Counted from the first letter of the stretch, positions 1 through 9,622 are shown. The stretch: DNA of 64,000 nucleotides from Actinoplanes sp. N902-109 (GCF_000389965.1 NC_021191.1:2977501-3041500), one strand, 5' to 3'. Numbers and translations are program-made. The notes: generated by a model from the letters alone, not told the origin.

Positions 1-493
1 CCTCGTCGCCGAAGTGCTGGGTGTACCACCATTCGCCCCAGGTGCCGATGAGGCCGGCCTGCACGACCGCGATGACGTCGGCGTTGGTGCGCAGGGTGGG
101 CGCGAGCTGGTCGAGGTGCGCCGACACCTGCGCAGGGGTGGCATCGACGTTGTCGGCGTCGGTGTACGCGAACCGGAGCACCACCTTGAGCCCGGCGCGC
201 CGCACGGTGTCCAGCTGTGACTGCAGATGGGCCAGGGCGGACGCCGAGATCGGCGAGGTCTTGAACTGGCGCAGGTAGAAGATGCACATCACCAGCGAGA
301 TCGACTGGGACGTCCGGTACGAGCGCAGGGTCGCCTCGTCGAAGGTGGTCGAGTCGCAGTCGCCGGTGTGGTGGTAGAAGCCTCGTTCCGGGTTGGCGAA
401 GGTCTCCGACGACGCTGGATAGGTGACGGTGGCGTGGGTCGGCGATCCGGTGAGCAGAGACGCGAGCAGAGCTACGACGGCGGCGATTTTCAT
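1..493 (-). CDS. Secreted DUF4874/DUF4832-type protein, 3' end outside window
   Basis: This is an N-terminal fragment of 164 residues; the rest lies beyond the left edge. It opens with a short hydrophobic signal peptide ending near THA. It then shows the NPERGFY motif (around residue 34) and a GTWGEW motif near the cut end. Both are typical of the paired DUF4874/DUF4832 proteins, which look like TIM-barrel glycoside-hydrolase relatives. No activity can be assigned from the sequence. The ATG lies 4 bp after the stop of the inner permease gene with a GGTGAGG-like ribosome site, so it is probably the last gene of the sugar-import operon. A role in handling the imported glycan outside the cell is inferred from this position only. 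Confidence 0.75.
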   Translation of the reverse strand, partial: MKIAAVVALLASLLTGSPTHATVTYPASSETFANPERGFYHHTGDCDSTTFDEATLRSYRTSQSISLVMCIFYLRQFKTSPISASALAHLQSQLDTVRRAGLKVVLRFAYTDADNVDATPAQVSAHLDQLAPTLRTNADVIAVVQAGLIGTWGEWWYTQHFGDE

Positions 494-497
494 GGCC

Positions 498-1307
498 TCA
501 CCCCTTCAGTCCGGTCTGTGCGATGCCCTGGATGAACTGACGTTGCAGGAACACGAACACGGCGATGACCGGGAGCGATGCGAGCAGCGATCCGGCCATG
601 AGTACGGGATAGTCGGTCTGGAACTGCCCCTGCAGTGAGGCGAGCCCGGCCGACAGCGTCATCTTCCCGGGGTCGTTGTTCACCACCAGCGGCCAGAACA
701 GGTCGTTCCAGGACCACAGCAGCGTGAGTACGGCCAGCGCGACCAAACCGGGCCGGGCCAGCGGCAGCACGATCGACCAGTAGATGCGCAGCGGCCCGGC
801 GCCGTCGAGGCGAGCCGCCTCCTCGAGTTCGACCGGCAGGCTGAGGAAGAACTGCCGTAGCAGGAACACGCCGAACGCGCTGAACAACCCGGGGACGATG
901 AGCGCCTGCAAACTGTTCAGCCAGCCCAGGTCGGACATGATCTGGTACTGCGGGATGATGAACAGCTGCGGGGGCACCATCAGCACGCTCAGGATGACAC
1001 CGAAGAGGGCCTTCTTGAACGGAAAACGCAGCCGCGCGAAGGCGTAGGCGGCCATCGAGCAGAACAGAACCTGTCCGAGGGTGCGCGCCAGCGCCATGAG
1101 TGCGGTGTTGAGGAACTGTGTCCCGAACGGCAGCAGTTCGAAGACCCGCCCGTAGTTGGCCCACTGTCCCTGCGGCAGCAGCGAGGGCGGCACCGACGTG
1201 GCGTCCGACAGCGTCTTGAGCGAGGTGAGGATCTGCCAGACGAACGGCACCACCATGACCAGCGACGCCGCGATCAGCACGGTGTGCAGCAACCAGCGTC
1301 TAGGCAT
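498..1307 (-). CDS. Carbohydrate ABC transporter permease (MalG/AraQ type)
   Basis: This 269-aa inner-membrane permease has the binding-protein-dependent transport fold. Several hydrophobic segments are visible from the N-terminus (LLHTVLIAASLVMVVPFVW) onward. The EAA loop that contacts the ATPase reads EEAARLDGAGPLRIYW followed by LPLARPG. Its start overlaps the stop of the upstream permease by 8 nt, so the two are translationally coupled and should form a heterodimer. No ATP-binding subunit is encoded nearby. This is common in actinomycetes, where one MsiK-type ATPase serves many sugar importers; that sharing is family knowledge and is not shown here. Confidence 0.93.
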   Translation of the reverse strand: MPRRWLLHTVLIAASLVMVVPFVWQILTSLKTLSDATSVPPSLLPQGQWANYGRVFELLPFGTQFLNTALMALARTLGQVLFCSMAAYAFARLRFPFKKALFGVILSVLMVPPQLFIIPQYQIMSDLGWLNSLQALIVPGLFSAFGVFLLRQFFLSLPVELEEAARLDGAGPLRIYWSIVLPLARPGLVALAVLTLLWSWNDLFWPLVVNNDPGKMTLSAGLASLQGQFQTDYPVLMAGSLLASLPVIAVFVFLQRQFIQGIAQTGLKG

Positions 1308-2202
1308 AGTGCACCCACCGGCGCTGCAGGCGGAACTGCACCGCGGTCAGGACCACGATGATCAGCAGGAGCAGCATCACGATGGCGGCCGCGTACCCCC
1401 GGTCGTTGGTCACGAAAGCCCGGTCGTAGAAGAGCTGGACGACCGTCTGCAACCGGGGGAAGGCGGGGTTGGCCCGCGCCGACGCGCCCGAGCCGGCGAT
1501 CACGAAGACCAGGTCGAACAGCTGCAGCGAGCCGATCACCGAGATCACCGACACGAAGAACGCGGTCGGTGACAGCAGCGGCACGGTGATCCGCAGGAAC
1601 TGCCGGACCGGGCCGGCGCCGTCGAGCGCGGCCGCCTCGTAGTACTCGGCCGGGATGGACTGCATGCCGGCCAGCAGGATGATCATGTTGTAGCCGATGC
1701 TGCTCCAGATGCCGATCACGACGAGCGCGTAGAGGGCGGTGCCGGGGTCGGCGATCCAGTTCGGCCCGTCCACCCCGACCAGCGACAGCAGGTAGTTGAT
1801 CAGCCCGTAGTCGCCGTTGTAGAGCCAGCGCCAGACCATCGCCACGGCGACCGGCATGGTCACGTACGGCAGGAAGAAGATCGTGCGGTAGACGCCCACG
1901 CCGCGCATCCTGCGGTTGAGCAGCGCCGCGAACACGATCGCGAGCGGGATGGAGAGCAGCCCGAGCGCTGTGTATGTGAACGTGTTGAGCAGTGCCCGGC
2001 CGAGCTCCGGGTCACTCGCCAGCCGCACGTAGTTGTCGACCCCCGACCACTCGTGCCCGCCGAACGCACCCCACTCGGTGAACGAGAAGTAGGCGGTCTG
2101 CAGTACCGGCCACAGATAGAAGAGCCCGAGCCCGAGGGCGGTGGGAGCGATGAATGCGTACGCCCACAGCGCCTCGGTCATCCGCTCCTTGTGACGCGCC
2201 AT
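1300..2202 (-). CDS. Carbohydrate ABC transporter permease (MalF/UgpA type)
   Basis: This 300-aa sugar permease starts at the ATG at 2202, 2 bp after the binding-protein stop. The reading frame extends further upstream without a stop, but that part is only a shadow of the binding-protein gene. It has about six membrane segments, beginning with LWAYAFIAPTALGLGLFYLW. The EAA signature reads YYEAAALDGAGPVRQF followed by VPLLSPT. It pairs with the downstream permease, whose gene overlaps it, to form the channel of a CUT1-type importer. The substrate is probably an oligosaccharide, inferred from the neighbouring GH3 enzyme and ROK regulator. Confidence 0.93.
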   Translation of the reverse strand: MARHKERMTEALWAYAFIAPTALGLGLFYLWPVLQTAYFSFTEWGAFGGHEWSGVDNYVRLASDPELGRALLNTFTYTALGLLSIPLAIVFAALLNRRMRGVGVYRTIFFLPYVTMPVAVAMVWRWLYNGDYGLINYLLSLVGVDGPNWIADPGTALYALVVIGIWSSIGYNMIILLAGMQSIPAEYYEAAALDGAGPVRQFLRITVPLLSPTAFFVSVISVIGSLQLFDLVFVIAGSGASARANPAFPRLQTVVQLFYDRAFVTNDRGYAAAIVMLLLLIIVVLTAVQFRLQRRWVHYA

Positions 2203-2204
2203 CC

Positions 2205-3461
2205 TCACTCCTTGGCGAGCAGGTCGTTCATCGCCGCGGCCAGCTCGGCCGACGCCTGGCTGACCGGCTGCTGACCGTTCCACGCCTTGGTCAGGTGGGT
2301 CAGCTCGGCCTCGTTCCAGGCGGCGGTGTTCTTGGACACCGGGAACGGGACGGCGTAGTTGACCTCGTCGATGAAGGTCTGCAGCTTGAGGCCGGGGTAC
2401 TTGGACACCCAGGCCTGCTGGGTGCCGTCGTACGCCGGGATCGGCCCGGTTCTGCCCAGGATCTCGGCCGCCTCCTTGGAGCCCAGGTACTTGACGAACT
2501 CCCAGGCCTGCCGGGGGTGCTTGCTCCTGGCCCCGACCTCGTTGGACACGCCGTGGATGATCGTTGCCTGCTTCTCGCCCTTGGGCAGCGGCGCGACGTC
2601 GACCTTGTCCTTGGTGTACTCGTTCTGGGTGAACTCCGGGACGTCCCACGATCCGCCCCAGTACATCGCGATCTTGCCGGACTCGAAGAGCTGCAGCGGC
2701 ACGGTGTCGGTCATGGTCTTGAGGTCGGGCGACTGCTTCTTGTCGAGCAAGTCGGTCCAGAACTTGAGGCCCTGGATGGTCTTCGGGTCGTCGTACCCGG
2801 ATTTCTTGCCGTCCGGCGAGATCACGTAGCCGCCGGCCTGGGCGATCGTGTTGTACTGGTATTCCTGGAAGCTGGTGAGCTCGGCTGCGGTGCCGTAGAC
2901 GCCGGCCTTGGCGTCGGTCAGCCCGGCCGCCGCGTTCTGGAAGTCGGCCCAGGTCCACCCGTCCTTCGGGTACGCCACCTTCTTGGCGTCGAAGAGTTTC
3001 TTGTTGTACCAGACGCCGACGGTGTCCATGTCCTTCGGCAGCCCGTACTGCTTGCCCTCGAAGGTGTAGAGGTCGACGAGCGCCTTGGGGTAGACCGAGC
3101 TGTCGACCTGCTCGGGGTTGGGCGCGATCACCTTGTTCGAGGCGTACAGCTGGAAGTTGGGGCCGTTCATCCAGAACACGTCGGGCGCGGCGCCGCCGGT
3201 GACCGCCGCCTTCAACTTGGTCCAGTAGCCCTCCCAGGGCGTGAGCTGCACGTCGACGGTGATGGCGGGATGCGTCCGGGTGAACGCGGCGGCCAGCTCC
3301 TGCATGGCCGTCTTCTGGTTCTGGTCCCAGACCCCGTAGGTCAGTGTGACCTTCTCGTTCGGGTCGGCTGCCTTGTCGTCGTTGCTGCCGGAGCATCCGG
3401 TCAAGGTGAGACTTGCGGTCAGCAGGACGGCGCCACAAAGTTTTAAATGCCGCAATATCAT
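2205..3461 (-). CDS. Sugar ABC transporter substrate-binding lipoprotein
   Basis: This extracellular solute-binding protein family 1 member has 418 residues. The chosen ATG (3461) gives a basic start (MILRHLKL), a hydrophobic stretch and a lipobox LTGC, so the protein is anchored to the outer face of the membrane by a lipidated Cys. An ATG at 3470 is almost equivalent, and a still longer frame to 3527 is unlikely. The body shows typical cluster-B features: VTLTYGVWDQNQ near the start, a WEGYWTKLKAAV segment and the APDVFWMNG segment. It is the first gene of the importer set and follows the ROK regulator by about 60 bp, so co-transcription or regulation by ROK is likely. Confidence 0.93.
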   Translation of the reverse strand: MILRHLKLCGAVLLTASLTLTGCSGSNDDKAADPNEKVTLTYGVWDQNQKTAMQELAAAFTRTHPAITVDVQLTPWEGYWTKLKAAVTGGAAPDVFWMNGPNFQLYASNKVIAPNPEQVDSSVYPKALVDLYTFEGKQYGLPKDMDTVGVWYNKKLFDAKKVAYPKDGWTWADFQNAAAGLTDAKAGVYGTAAELTSFQEYQYNTIAQAGGYVISPDGKKSGYDDPKTIQGLKFWTDLLDKKQSPDLKTMTDTVPLQLFESGKIAMYWGGSWDVPEFTQNEYTKDKVDVAPLPKGEKQATIIHGVSNEVGARSKHPRQAWEFVKYLGSKEAAEILGRTGPIPAYDGTQQAWVSKYPGLKLQTFIDEVNYAVPFPVSKNTAAWNEAELTHLTKAWNGQQPVSQASAELAAAMNDLLAKE

Positions 3462-3523
3462 GGTTCCCATGAAAATTATGTAGTGCACTGCGATGCCGAT
3501 CACAAGACCCGCGCCGCAAACGG

Positions 3524-4654
3524 TCATCCTCGACTGAGCGAGAAGCGGTCCTCGGCCGCGTCCCGGGCCAGCTTGGCCGCGCCCAGTGCCACCCCCTCCT
3601 CGGCCAGCGCCGACACCCGGATCTCGGGGGTACGCAGGACCCAGCGGTCCAGCTCCTGACGCAGCGGCTCGACCAGCACGTCGGCCGACCGCGAGAACCC
3701 GCCGCCGAACACCACGAGCTCCGGATCCAGGGTGAGCACCAGTGCCGACACACCCAGCGCGAGATCCTTCACGTAGCGGCGCACAGCGGCCAGCGCACCC
3801 CGCTCACCGGCCCGCGCAGCCGCGAAGATGTCCGTGCCGCCACGCCACGCGGACAGGTGATCGGGCGCCCGCTTCCAGCCCACCGCGGGCAGCGCACCGA
3901 GCTCACCGGCCCCGTGCGCGAACCCCCGGTGCAGCCGGCCACCGATGATCAGACCGGCCCCGGTGCGCCACCCGGACAGGATGAAGACCAGGTCGGAGGC
4001 GTACCGGGCGACCCCGCGCCAGGTCTCGGCCAGCGCCGCCAGCTTGCTGTCGTTCTCCACCAGCACCGGTCCCGGGACCAGTCGGGACACGTGCGCGGCC
4101 AGGTCGACACCGGTCCACTCGGGCAGCGCCTCCGACAACAAGACCCGCCCCGAGCCGTCGACCCAGCCGGTGGTGGCGACCCCGGTTCCCCACAGCCGGT
4201 CACCCATCGGACCGGCCTCGCGCAGCACCCCGGCCACCGCCCGGTCGACCGCGGCCAGCCGCTCGCGCCGGCCCAGCCCGACCGTCACCTCGGCCCGCCG
4301 GCTGTGCAGCACGGCGCCGTCCAGGTCGGTGATCAGGGCCAGGACCTTGTGACCGCCGACGTCCAGGCCGAGCAGCCGCCCGGCATCGGCGTTGAAGCGG
4401 TAGCGCCGGGCCGGGCGGCCCACCCCGCCGGCGGCCGGCTCGACCTCGGCGACCCAGCCCAGCTCGAGCAGCTCCCGGACCACATCCTCGGTGGAGGCGC
4501 GGGACAGGCCGATGTGCCGGGCCAGATCGGTGAGGGTCTGGGGCGGCTCGTCCTGCAGGGCCCGGATCACGCTCTGCGCGTTCAGCTGCCGGAGGCGGGA
4601 AAGATCCCCGCCGGCCACGTACGCGGTCAATCTGCCCCCTTGGCGTAGGTCCAT
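3524..4654 (-). CDS. ROK-family transcriptional regulator (NagC/XylR type)
   Basis: This 376-aa protein has an N-terminal winged helix-turn-helix (residues ~15-75, including LTDLARHIGLSRAST) and a C-terminal ROK sugar-kinase-like domain. The ROK part shows the LLGLDVGGHKVLALITDLDG nucleotide-binding start and a GGGFS motif near the end. The usual Cys-rich ROK zinc motif is not evident (GHGAGELGALP is followed by VGWKR), so it may not bind zinc. The frame can start at GTG 4657 or ATG 4654. A GTG at 4618, closer to the family's usual start, is also possible and would widen the very short 41-bp divergent gap. It probably represses the downstream importer and perhaps the divergent oxidoreductase until sugar is present. 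Confidence 0.9.
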   Translation of the reverse strand: MDLRQGGRLTAYVAGGDLSRLRQLNAQSVIRALQDEPPQTLTDLARHIGLSRASTEDVVRELLELGWVAEVEPAAGGVGRPARRYRFNADAGRLLGLDVGGHKVLALITDLDGAVLHSRRAEVTVGLGRRERLAAVDRAVAGVLREAGPMGDRLWGTGVATTGWVDGSGRVLLSEALPEWTGVDLAAHVSRLVPGPVLVENDSKLAALAETWRGVARYASDLVFILSGWRTGAGLIIGGRLHRGFAHGAGELGALPAVGWKRAPDHLSAWRGGTDIFAAARAGERGALAAVRRYVKDLALGVSALVLTLDPELVVFGGGFSRSADVLVEPLRQELDRWVLRTPEIRVSALAEEGVALGAAKLARDAAEDRFSLSRG

Positions 4655-4698
4655 CACGTGTATTTAGATGGAGTCCTGTTGAAAAAGGAAAGGACGCC

Positions 4699-5952
4699 AT
4701 GTCTGCGGTGACTCTAGCTCTCGTCGGGGCCGGCCTACGGGGTCAGGCGTACGCACGGCATGCCGTCACCGGTGGCCGGGCGCGCGTGGTCGCGGTGGCC
4801 GAGCCCGACCCCGTTCGCCGGGAGGCGGCCGCCACCGAGTTCGGCATCGCGCCCGAATTCGTCTTCGACTCCTGGACCGGCCTGGTCGCCGAGTCCCGGC
4901 TGGCCGACGCAGCCATCCTCGCCACCCAGGACCGGTTGCACCGCGACCCGGCGGTCGCCCTCGCCGACCGTGGCTACCACCTGCTGATCGAGAAGCCGCT
5001 GGCCCCCACCGAGCAGGACGCGGCGGCCATCGTCGACGCGGCGGTGCGCAACAAGGTGATCGCCGCGGTGTGCCACGTGATGCGCTACACGCCGTACACC
5101 CGCCTGGTGAAGGGACTGCTCGACTCCGGCCGGATCGGCAAGCTGGTGAGCGTGCAGCACCTGGAGCCGGTCGGCTGGTGGCACTTCGCGCACTCGTTCG
5201 TCCGGGGGAACTGGCGCAACACCGCGGAGTCGGGCCCGCTCCTGCTGACCAAGTGCTGCCACGACATCGACTGGCTGGTGTACCTGTTCGGGCAGCTGCC
5301 CGAACGGATCAGCTCGTTCGGCAGCCTCAGCCACTTCAAGCCGTCCGAGCGCCCGGCCGGAGCCGCCGACCGGTGCCTGGACTGCCCGGTCGAGCCCACC
5401 TGCCCGTACTCGGCCAAGCGGCGCTACCGGCAGGCGCTGGCCGACCCGGACGAGCACTTCTGGCCGCTGGGCGCCGTCACCCCCGTCGCCACCGAGGAGT
5501 CACTGATGGCGGCACTGCGCGAGGGCCCGTACGGCCGTTGTGTGTATGCCAGCGACAACGACGTGGTCGATCACCAGGTCGTCAACCTGGCCTTCCCCGA
5601 CGGGGCGACCTGCTCGTTCACGGTGAGTGCGTTCACCCCCATGGAACACCGCCGCACCCGCCTGCAGGGCACCCACGGCTACCTGGACGGCGACGGCCGC
5701 TACGTGACGCTGCTCGACTTCGTCACCGGCGAGACCGAGATCCTCGATTCCGACGAGACGGCCGGCTCGTCGGCCGCGGACGGTCACGGTGGTGGCGACG
5801 AGGGCCTGGTCGAGGCGTTCATCACGGCCGTGGCGACCGGCGACGCCTCGCTGCTGCCGTCCGACCCGGTCCAGAGCCTGGCCACCCACCGGGTGGTCTG
5901 GGCCGCCGAGGAGGCCCGCATCCGCGACGAGATCGTCCACTTCCCGGCCTGA
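4699..5952 (+). CDS. Gfo/Idh/MocA-family NAD(P)-dependent oxidoreductase
   Basis: This 417-aa sugar or inositol dehydrogenase-like protein has a Rossmann N-terminus (LALVGAGLRGQAYARHA) and the EKPLAPT motif that holds the catalytic Lys. The C-terminal alpha/beta domain includes a CHDIDWLVYLFG segment. A small cysteine cluster, CLDC..TCPYSAKRRY (roughly residues 230-245), sits in the substrate domain. This insertion is known from one subset of the family and may bind a metal or only stabilise the fold. The start follows an AAAGGAAAGGA ribosome site. It diverges from the ROK regulator across 41 bp and probably oxidises a sugar or sugar derivative released by the locus. Confidence 0.88.
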   Translation: MSAVTLALVGAGLRGQAYARHAVTGGRARVVAVAEPDPVRREAAATEFGIAPEFVFDSWTGLVAESRLADAAILATQDRLHRDPAVALADRGYHLLIEKPLAPTEQDAAAIVDAAVRNKVIAAVCHVMRYTPYTRLVKGLLDSGRIGKLVSVQHLEPVGWWHFAHSFVRGNWRNTAESGPLLLTKCCHDIDWLVYLFGQLPERISSFGSLSHFKPSERPAGAADRCLDCPVEPTCPYSAKRRYRQALADPDEHFWPLGAVTPVATEESLMAALREGPYGRCVYASDNDVVDHQVVNLAFPDGATCSFTVSAFTPMEHRRTRLQGTHGYLDGDGRYVTLLDFVTGETEILDSDETAGSSAADGHGGGDEGLVEAFITAVATGDASLLPSDPVQSLATHRVVWAAEEARIRDEIVHFPA

Positions 5953-6041
5953 CAGCAGGTGCTCTGCCGCTGCCCCCGCGCTCGCCCGGCGAGGTCACCG
6001 CGGGCCAGTGAGCCCGGACCAGCCGGTCGCGAGACTCCGTA

Positions 6042-6088
6042 GGCGCCCAGCGGGCCCGGGCACTCCCTGCCTGGGCCCGCTGGGCGCC
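6042..6088. terminator. Strong bidirectional hairpin terminator
   Basis: A perfect 16-bp inverted repeat (arms 6042-6057, GGCGCCCAGCGGGCCC, and 6073-6088) with a 15-nt loop lies between the convergent stops of the Gfo/Idh and GH3 genes. It has no T-tract, which is usual for actinomycete terminators. Function is inferred from position and stem strength. Confidence 0.85.
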
Positions 6089-6110
6089 CGCGATCGTCAA
6101 CGAGCCGCAG

Positions 6111-8891
6111 TCACCCGCCGGCCGCGGCTGCGGGGGTGGCCTGCGGTGCGACGTTCACGACGAAGCTGGTCGAGGCCCGCGCGCCGTGGTACCGCACGGT
6201 CGCGGTGATCGTGGCGACACCCCTGCCGACCGTCGCGAGGGTGCCGTTGCCCGAGACGCGCACGACCCCGGGCCGGTCCGACCGGTACGCCACGGTCAGT
6301 CCCGCCGGCAGCGGCGTGCTGCGGCCCGGGGTGATGTAGCCGTACCGGCTCTCGTCGGTCATCGACACGGTGAGCTGCGGGTCGATGCTCGTGCCGAGGT
6401 CGAAGAACACCCGCTGCTGCACCTGGTTCGCCCGGTCGCCGGCCTGGATCGGCTTGGCGTCGACCACGGCCGGCCGCTGCCGGATCGTTCCCGAGACGTT
6501 CACCGAGGCGGTGAGCCGGATGTCGGAGTCGGCGCTCGAGGAACCCACCTGCAGTTCGTACCGGCCGGGGTCCACGACGTACCGGTTCGCCTGTTCGTCG
6601 AAGAACGCGAGCTTGCTCACCGGTACGGTAAAGGTCACCGTTCTGCTCTCGCCCGGGTTCAGGTGGACCTTCGAGAAGCCCTCCAGCCGCTTGATCGGCC
6701 GCTGCGCGGAGGCCGGTTCGAACGGCGTGGCGACGTACAGCTGCGGCACCTCGGCACCCGCCACCCGGCCCTTGTTGGTCACCCTGACCCTGACCGTCAG
6801 GGTTTGGTTCGCGGTCAGCGAGCGCCGGTTGATCGTGATGGCGGAGTAGCGGAAGTCCGTGTACGACAGCCCGTACCCGAACGGGTAGTCGGCCTTGCCG
6901 GTGAAGTACTGGTAGGTACGGCCCGGTGAGGTTGCGGTCGGCCGGATGGTGTAGTCCGTGATGGGTGGCAGCTGGCTCTCGTCGTGGTACCAGGTGAACG
7001 GCAGGTGGCCGCTCGGGTTGACCTTGCCGAGCAGGACGTCGGCGAGCGCCGCTCCCTGCAGCTGACCGTTGTAGGAGCTCCACAGCAGCGCCGGCGAGGT
7101 GCGCTGGAACGGCGCCAGATCGACCTGACCGACGGTCATGAGGTAGACGATGGTGTTCGGGTTGACCGCCTCGATCTGGCTGATCATCTCGGGTTGCGCG
7201 CCGGGCAGGGCCAGTGAGGTGCGGTCCCGATCCTCCGACGACACGCTCTGATCCGTGCCGGCCACGACGATGACGGCGTCGTAGCCGGCCGCGGCGGTGA
7301 CCGAGGCGGCGTCCACCTTGGTCAGTCTGGCTGCGCTCGTGCCACCGGTCACGCCGGGGAGCCAGTCCACCGTCGCGTCCGGGTTGGCAGCCTGAACGGC
7401 GGACTTGATGCCCTGGTAGGCCGAGACCTCCTTGGCGACGCCGGACGGGCCCTGGATGCTCGAGTATCCGCCCGTGGTCAGCTGACCGGCCGGGTTGGCG
7501 AAGTACCCGACGACCGCGACCTTGTACGAGCCGGACGCCGGAACCTTGAGCGGCAGGAGCCGGGCGGCCGCCTTGTCCGGCGTGCCCGTCCGGGCGTTGC
7601 CGAGCAGCACGATGGCCTGGTCGGCGGACGCCCGCGCCTGCGCCAGCCGATCGGGCGTCTCGGTGACGGCGTGGTTCGCCTCGCTGCTCACCCAGGTTCC
7701 CGGGGCGAGCCGGGCCCGGGCCTGTACCACCCACGGCACCCGGTCCTGCGCGTCGAACTCACCGGTCTGGATCCGGGCGGTGAACAGGCGCACGACGGAG
7801 GTGTCCACGTCACCCTCGTTGAAGACGTCGGTCTGGGTCCGGATGCGCCGGGCGATCGCCTCGGGAACGGTATTGCCGTAGTTCCACTCGTCGTGGTATC
7901 CGGTGTTGCAGTCGAGGTCCTCCCCGGCGGCGTTCGCCCAGGCATGGCGTTCGTACTGGTCCAGCGGGTGGGGGTAGCCCGGCGGCTGCCAGTGATGGCC
8001 CGCCTGAATCTCGTAGATCGCGTCGCAGTCGCTGGTGAAGTAGCCCTTGAAGCCGAAGGTCTCCCGGGCCAGCGTGTCGGTCAGATAGACGTCGGCCGCC
8101 GCCGGAACGCCATTGACCCGGTTGTAGGCGCTCATGATCGAGGCCGGGTTGCTCTGCTGGATGATGTCGCGGAACTGCGCGGTGTAGTACTCGCGCAAGG
8201 TGCGCTCGTCCATGTCGGAGGTGCCGGTACGCCGGTTCACCTCACTGTTATTGGCCGCATAGTGCTTGAGCGTCGCGAGGGCCTTGTAGTAGCCGTTCGC
8301 CGACGCCGGCAGCCTGCCCTGCTGGTTCTGACCCTGCAGGCCGTCGACGTACTGGGACGCGAGGTCAGCCGTCAGCGTCGGGTCCTCGCTCCACGATTCG
8401 TCGTTGCGGCCCCACCGCGGGTCCCGGGTGAGGTTGACCGTCGGGGCGTAGAAGTCGAGGTTGCGGGTGTTGCCCGGAACGATGTCGCGGGCCTCGTCAC
8501 TGATCCGGCCGGCTTCGCGGTACACGAGGTCGCGGTTCCAGGTGCTGCCCATCGACAGGTCCGACGGGTACGACGTCGTGTTGGTCAGCGTCGTCGCGTT
8601 GCCCGAGGGCTCCAGCTGCAGGGCGTTCACCCCGTGGTTCGACTCGTTCCACCAGCCCCACTCGGCGACGCCCAGCCGGCCGATGGCGGGCGCCCGGCTG
8701 CTGATCATCTGCGTTGCCTTCTCGGCGAGTGTCATGCGCGACACCAGGTCCGTCGCGCGCTCCATGGGGGAGTAGGAGCGGTCGAGGTAGATCGCGGTGG
8801 GGGCCGGAAGGGCGGCCGCGGGAGCCACCCCTGCCGTCATCCCCGAGGCGACAACCGTCGCGGCCGCCAGCGAATAGGCCCATGTGCGCAT
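6111..8891 (-). CDS. Secreted GH3 beta-xylosidase/beta-glucosidase with C-terminal Big_2 domain
   Basis: This 926-aa enzyme starts at the ATG at 8891, which gives a clean signal peptide (MRTWAYSLAAATVVASG to APAAALPAP); upstream in-frame codons are probably untranslated. The GH3 N-domain carries the nucleophile Asp in YFTSDCDAIYEI. The alpha/beta sandwich carries the likely acid/base Glu in QSVSSEDRDR. A fibronectin-III-like domain follows (RVRVTNKGRVAGAEVPQLYV). The last ~90 residues are a bacterial Ig-like Big_2 domain (GNGTLATVGRGVATITATV). The WNESNHGVN and NLTRDPRWGRNDE motifs resemble bacterial xylan 1,4-beta-xylosidases. It should release sugars for the importer upstream. The exact substrate is not certain. 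Confidence 0.93.
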   Translation of the reverse strand: MRTWAYSLAAATVVASGMTAGVAPAAALPAPTAIYLDRSYSPMERATDLVSRMTLAEKATQMISSRAPAIGRLGVAEWGWWNESNHGVNALQLEPSGNATTLTNTTSYPSDLSMGSTWNRDLVYREAGRISDEARDIVPGNTRNLDFYAPTVNLTRDPRWGRNDESWSEDPTLTADLASQYVDGLQGQNQQGRLPASANGYYKALATLKHYAANNSEVNRRTGTSDMDERTLREYYTAQFRDIIQQSNPASIMSAYNRVNGVPAAADVYLTDTLARETFGFKGYFTSDCDAIYEIQAGHHWQPPGYPHPLDQYERHAWANAAGEDLDCNTGYHDEWNYGNTVPEAIARRIRTQTDVFNEGDVDTSVVRLFTARIQTGEFDAQDRVPWVVQARARLAPGTWVSSEANHAVTETPDRLAQARASADQAIVLLGNARTGTPDKAAARLLPLKVPASGSYKVAVVGYFANPAGQLTTGGYSSIQGPSGVAKEVSAYQGIKSAVQAANPDATVDWLPGVTGGTSAARLTKVDAASVTAAAGYDAVIVVAGTDQSVSSEDRDRTSLALPGAQPEMISQIEAVNPNTIVYLMTVGQVDLAPFQRTSPALLWSSYNGQLQGAALADVLLGKVNPSGHLPFTWYHDESQLPPITDYTIRPTATSPGRTYQYFTGKADYPFGYGLSYTDFRYSAITINRRSLTANQTLTVRVRVTNKGRVAGAEVPQLYVATPFEPASAQRPIKRLEGFSKVHLNPGESRTVTFTVPVSKLAFFDEQANRYVVDPGRYELQVGSSSADSDIRLTASVNVSGTIRQRPAVVDAKPIQAGDRANQVQQRVFFDLGTSIDPQLTVSMTDESRYGYITPGRSTPLPAGLTVAYRSDRPGVVRVSGNGTLATVGRGVATITATVRYHGARASTSFVVNVAPQATPAAAAGG

Positions 8892-9229
8892 CGGGAGTCC
8901 GATCCGGCCGGGACACGGCCTTGGGGGACGGGGAAACCACGTGACGAGCTCGCTACTGGGCGTGATGGCCCGCTGGGCGACGCTACGACGGTCGAGGTGT
9001 CCCGTCAAGCTGGGCCGTGTTCGCGGCGGCGAACCGTTCTGGCCGTGGCAAAGCGTTGACAGATTGGTTTACCTCGATGCCCGTAGTCGCTCCGCGTCCT
9101 TCTCTGGAGTTGAGCGATCCGCTGACCAGCAGAGAACTCCCTGCCCGTGGCTGCCATCGCCGAGGCGCCCTGGTGTACGAGCGCAGCGTGAGCTCCGCAC
9201 CGGCTGCGGAATCCATGTATCCGCTGTAA
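8892..9229. other. Upstream region of the GH3 gene, no gene seen
   Basis: These 338 bp should contain the promoter of the GH3 gene (reading leftward). Short frames on both strands here lack domain-like sequence. No promoter or operator could be fixed with confidence. Confidence 0.4.
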
Positions 9230-9622
9230 CTAGACGATCAAGGAGAACACTGAGCTAACCCCCGTGCATTCCGACGGGATCAGCCCGTCGACGCCGGTCC
9301 GGTCGAGGCTGAGCGAGTTCAGGCAGGGGGCGTCGCCGGTCCGCGCGGCGCAGGCGACGTCCGGGGTCGCTCCGGTCCAGTAGCGGCCGATCATCGGCAT
9401 GGCCCAGCGGAGTCCGTGCGCCGATGACTCGCCGCCGCTCACGCCGACCGTGTCGGCCAGCGTCGACACCCGCCACAGGTGCCGCATGTCGTACACCTCG
9501 AGTTCCCGGCCGTCGGCCACGAACAGGCGATTGCCGTACCAGACCACACCGTCGGCGCGCGGCGTCGCCGCGACGAACGACGAGCCTACCGGCCGCACCA
9601 GGAGCACATGACCGTACGTCAC
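9230..9622 (-). pseudogene. Remnant of an actinobacterial secreted hypothetical protein (C-terminal part)
   Basis: The frame encodes 130 residues that begin without a signal peptide at YGHVLLVRPVGSSF. They contain DGVVWYGNRLFVADGRELEVYDMRHLWRV. This resembles the middle and end of a family of Streptomyces-like secreted proteins in which a repeated 'WYGN.LYVAD' unit is common (recalled by similarity only). The normal N-terminal half is missing. Its place is taken by the tail of another broken gene immediately upstream, so it is interpreted as a deletion fusion and probably not expressed. Confidence 0.55.

Noticed and set aside
2154..3446. Long plus-strand open frame opposite the sugar-binding protein gene
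   Set aside because: It mirrors the codon structure of the real gene on the other strand (GC-rich third positions leave few stops) and has Val/Leu/Gly/Asp-rich non-domain sequence.
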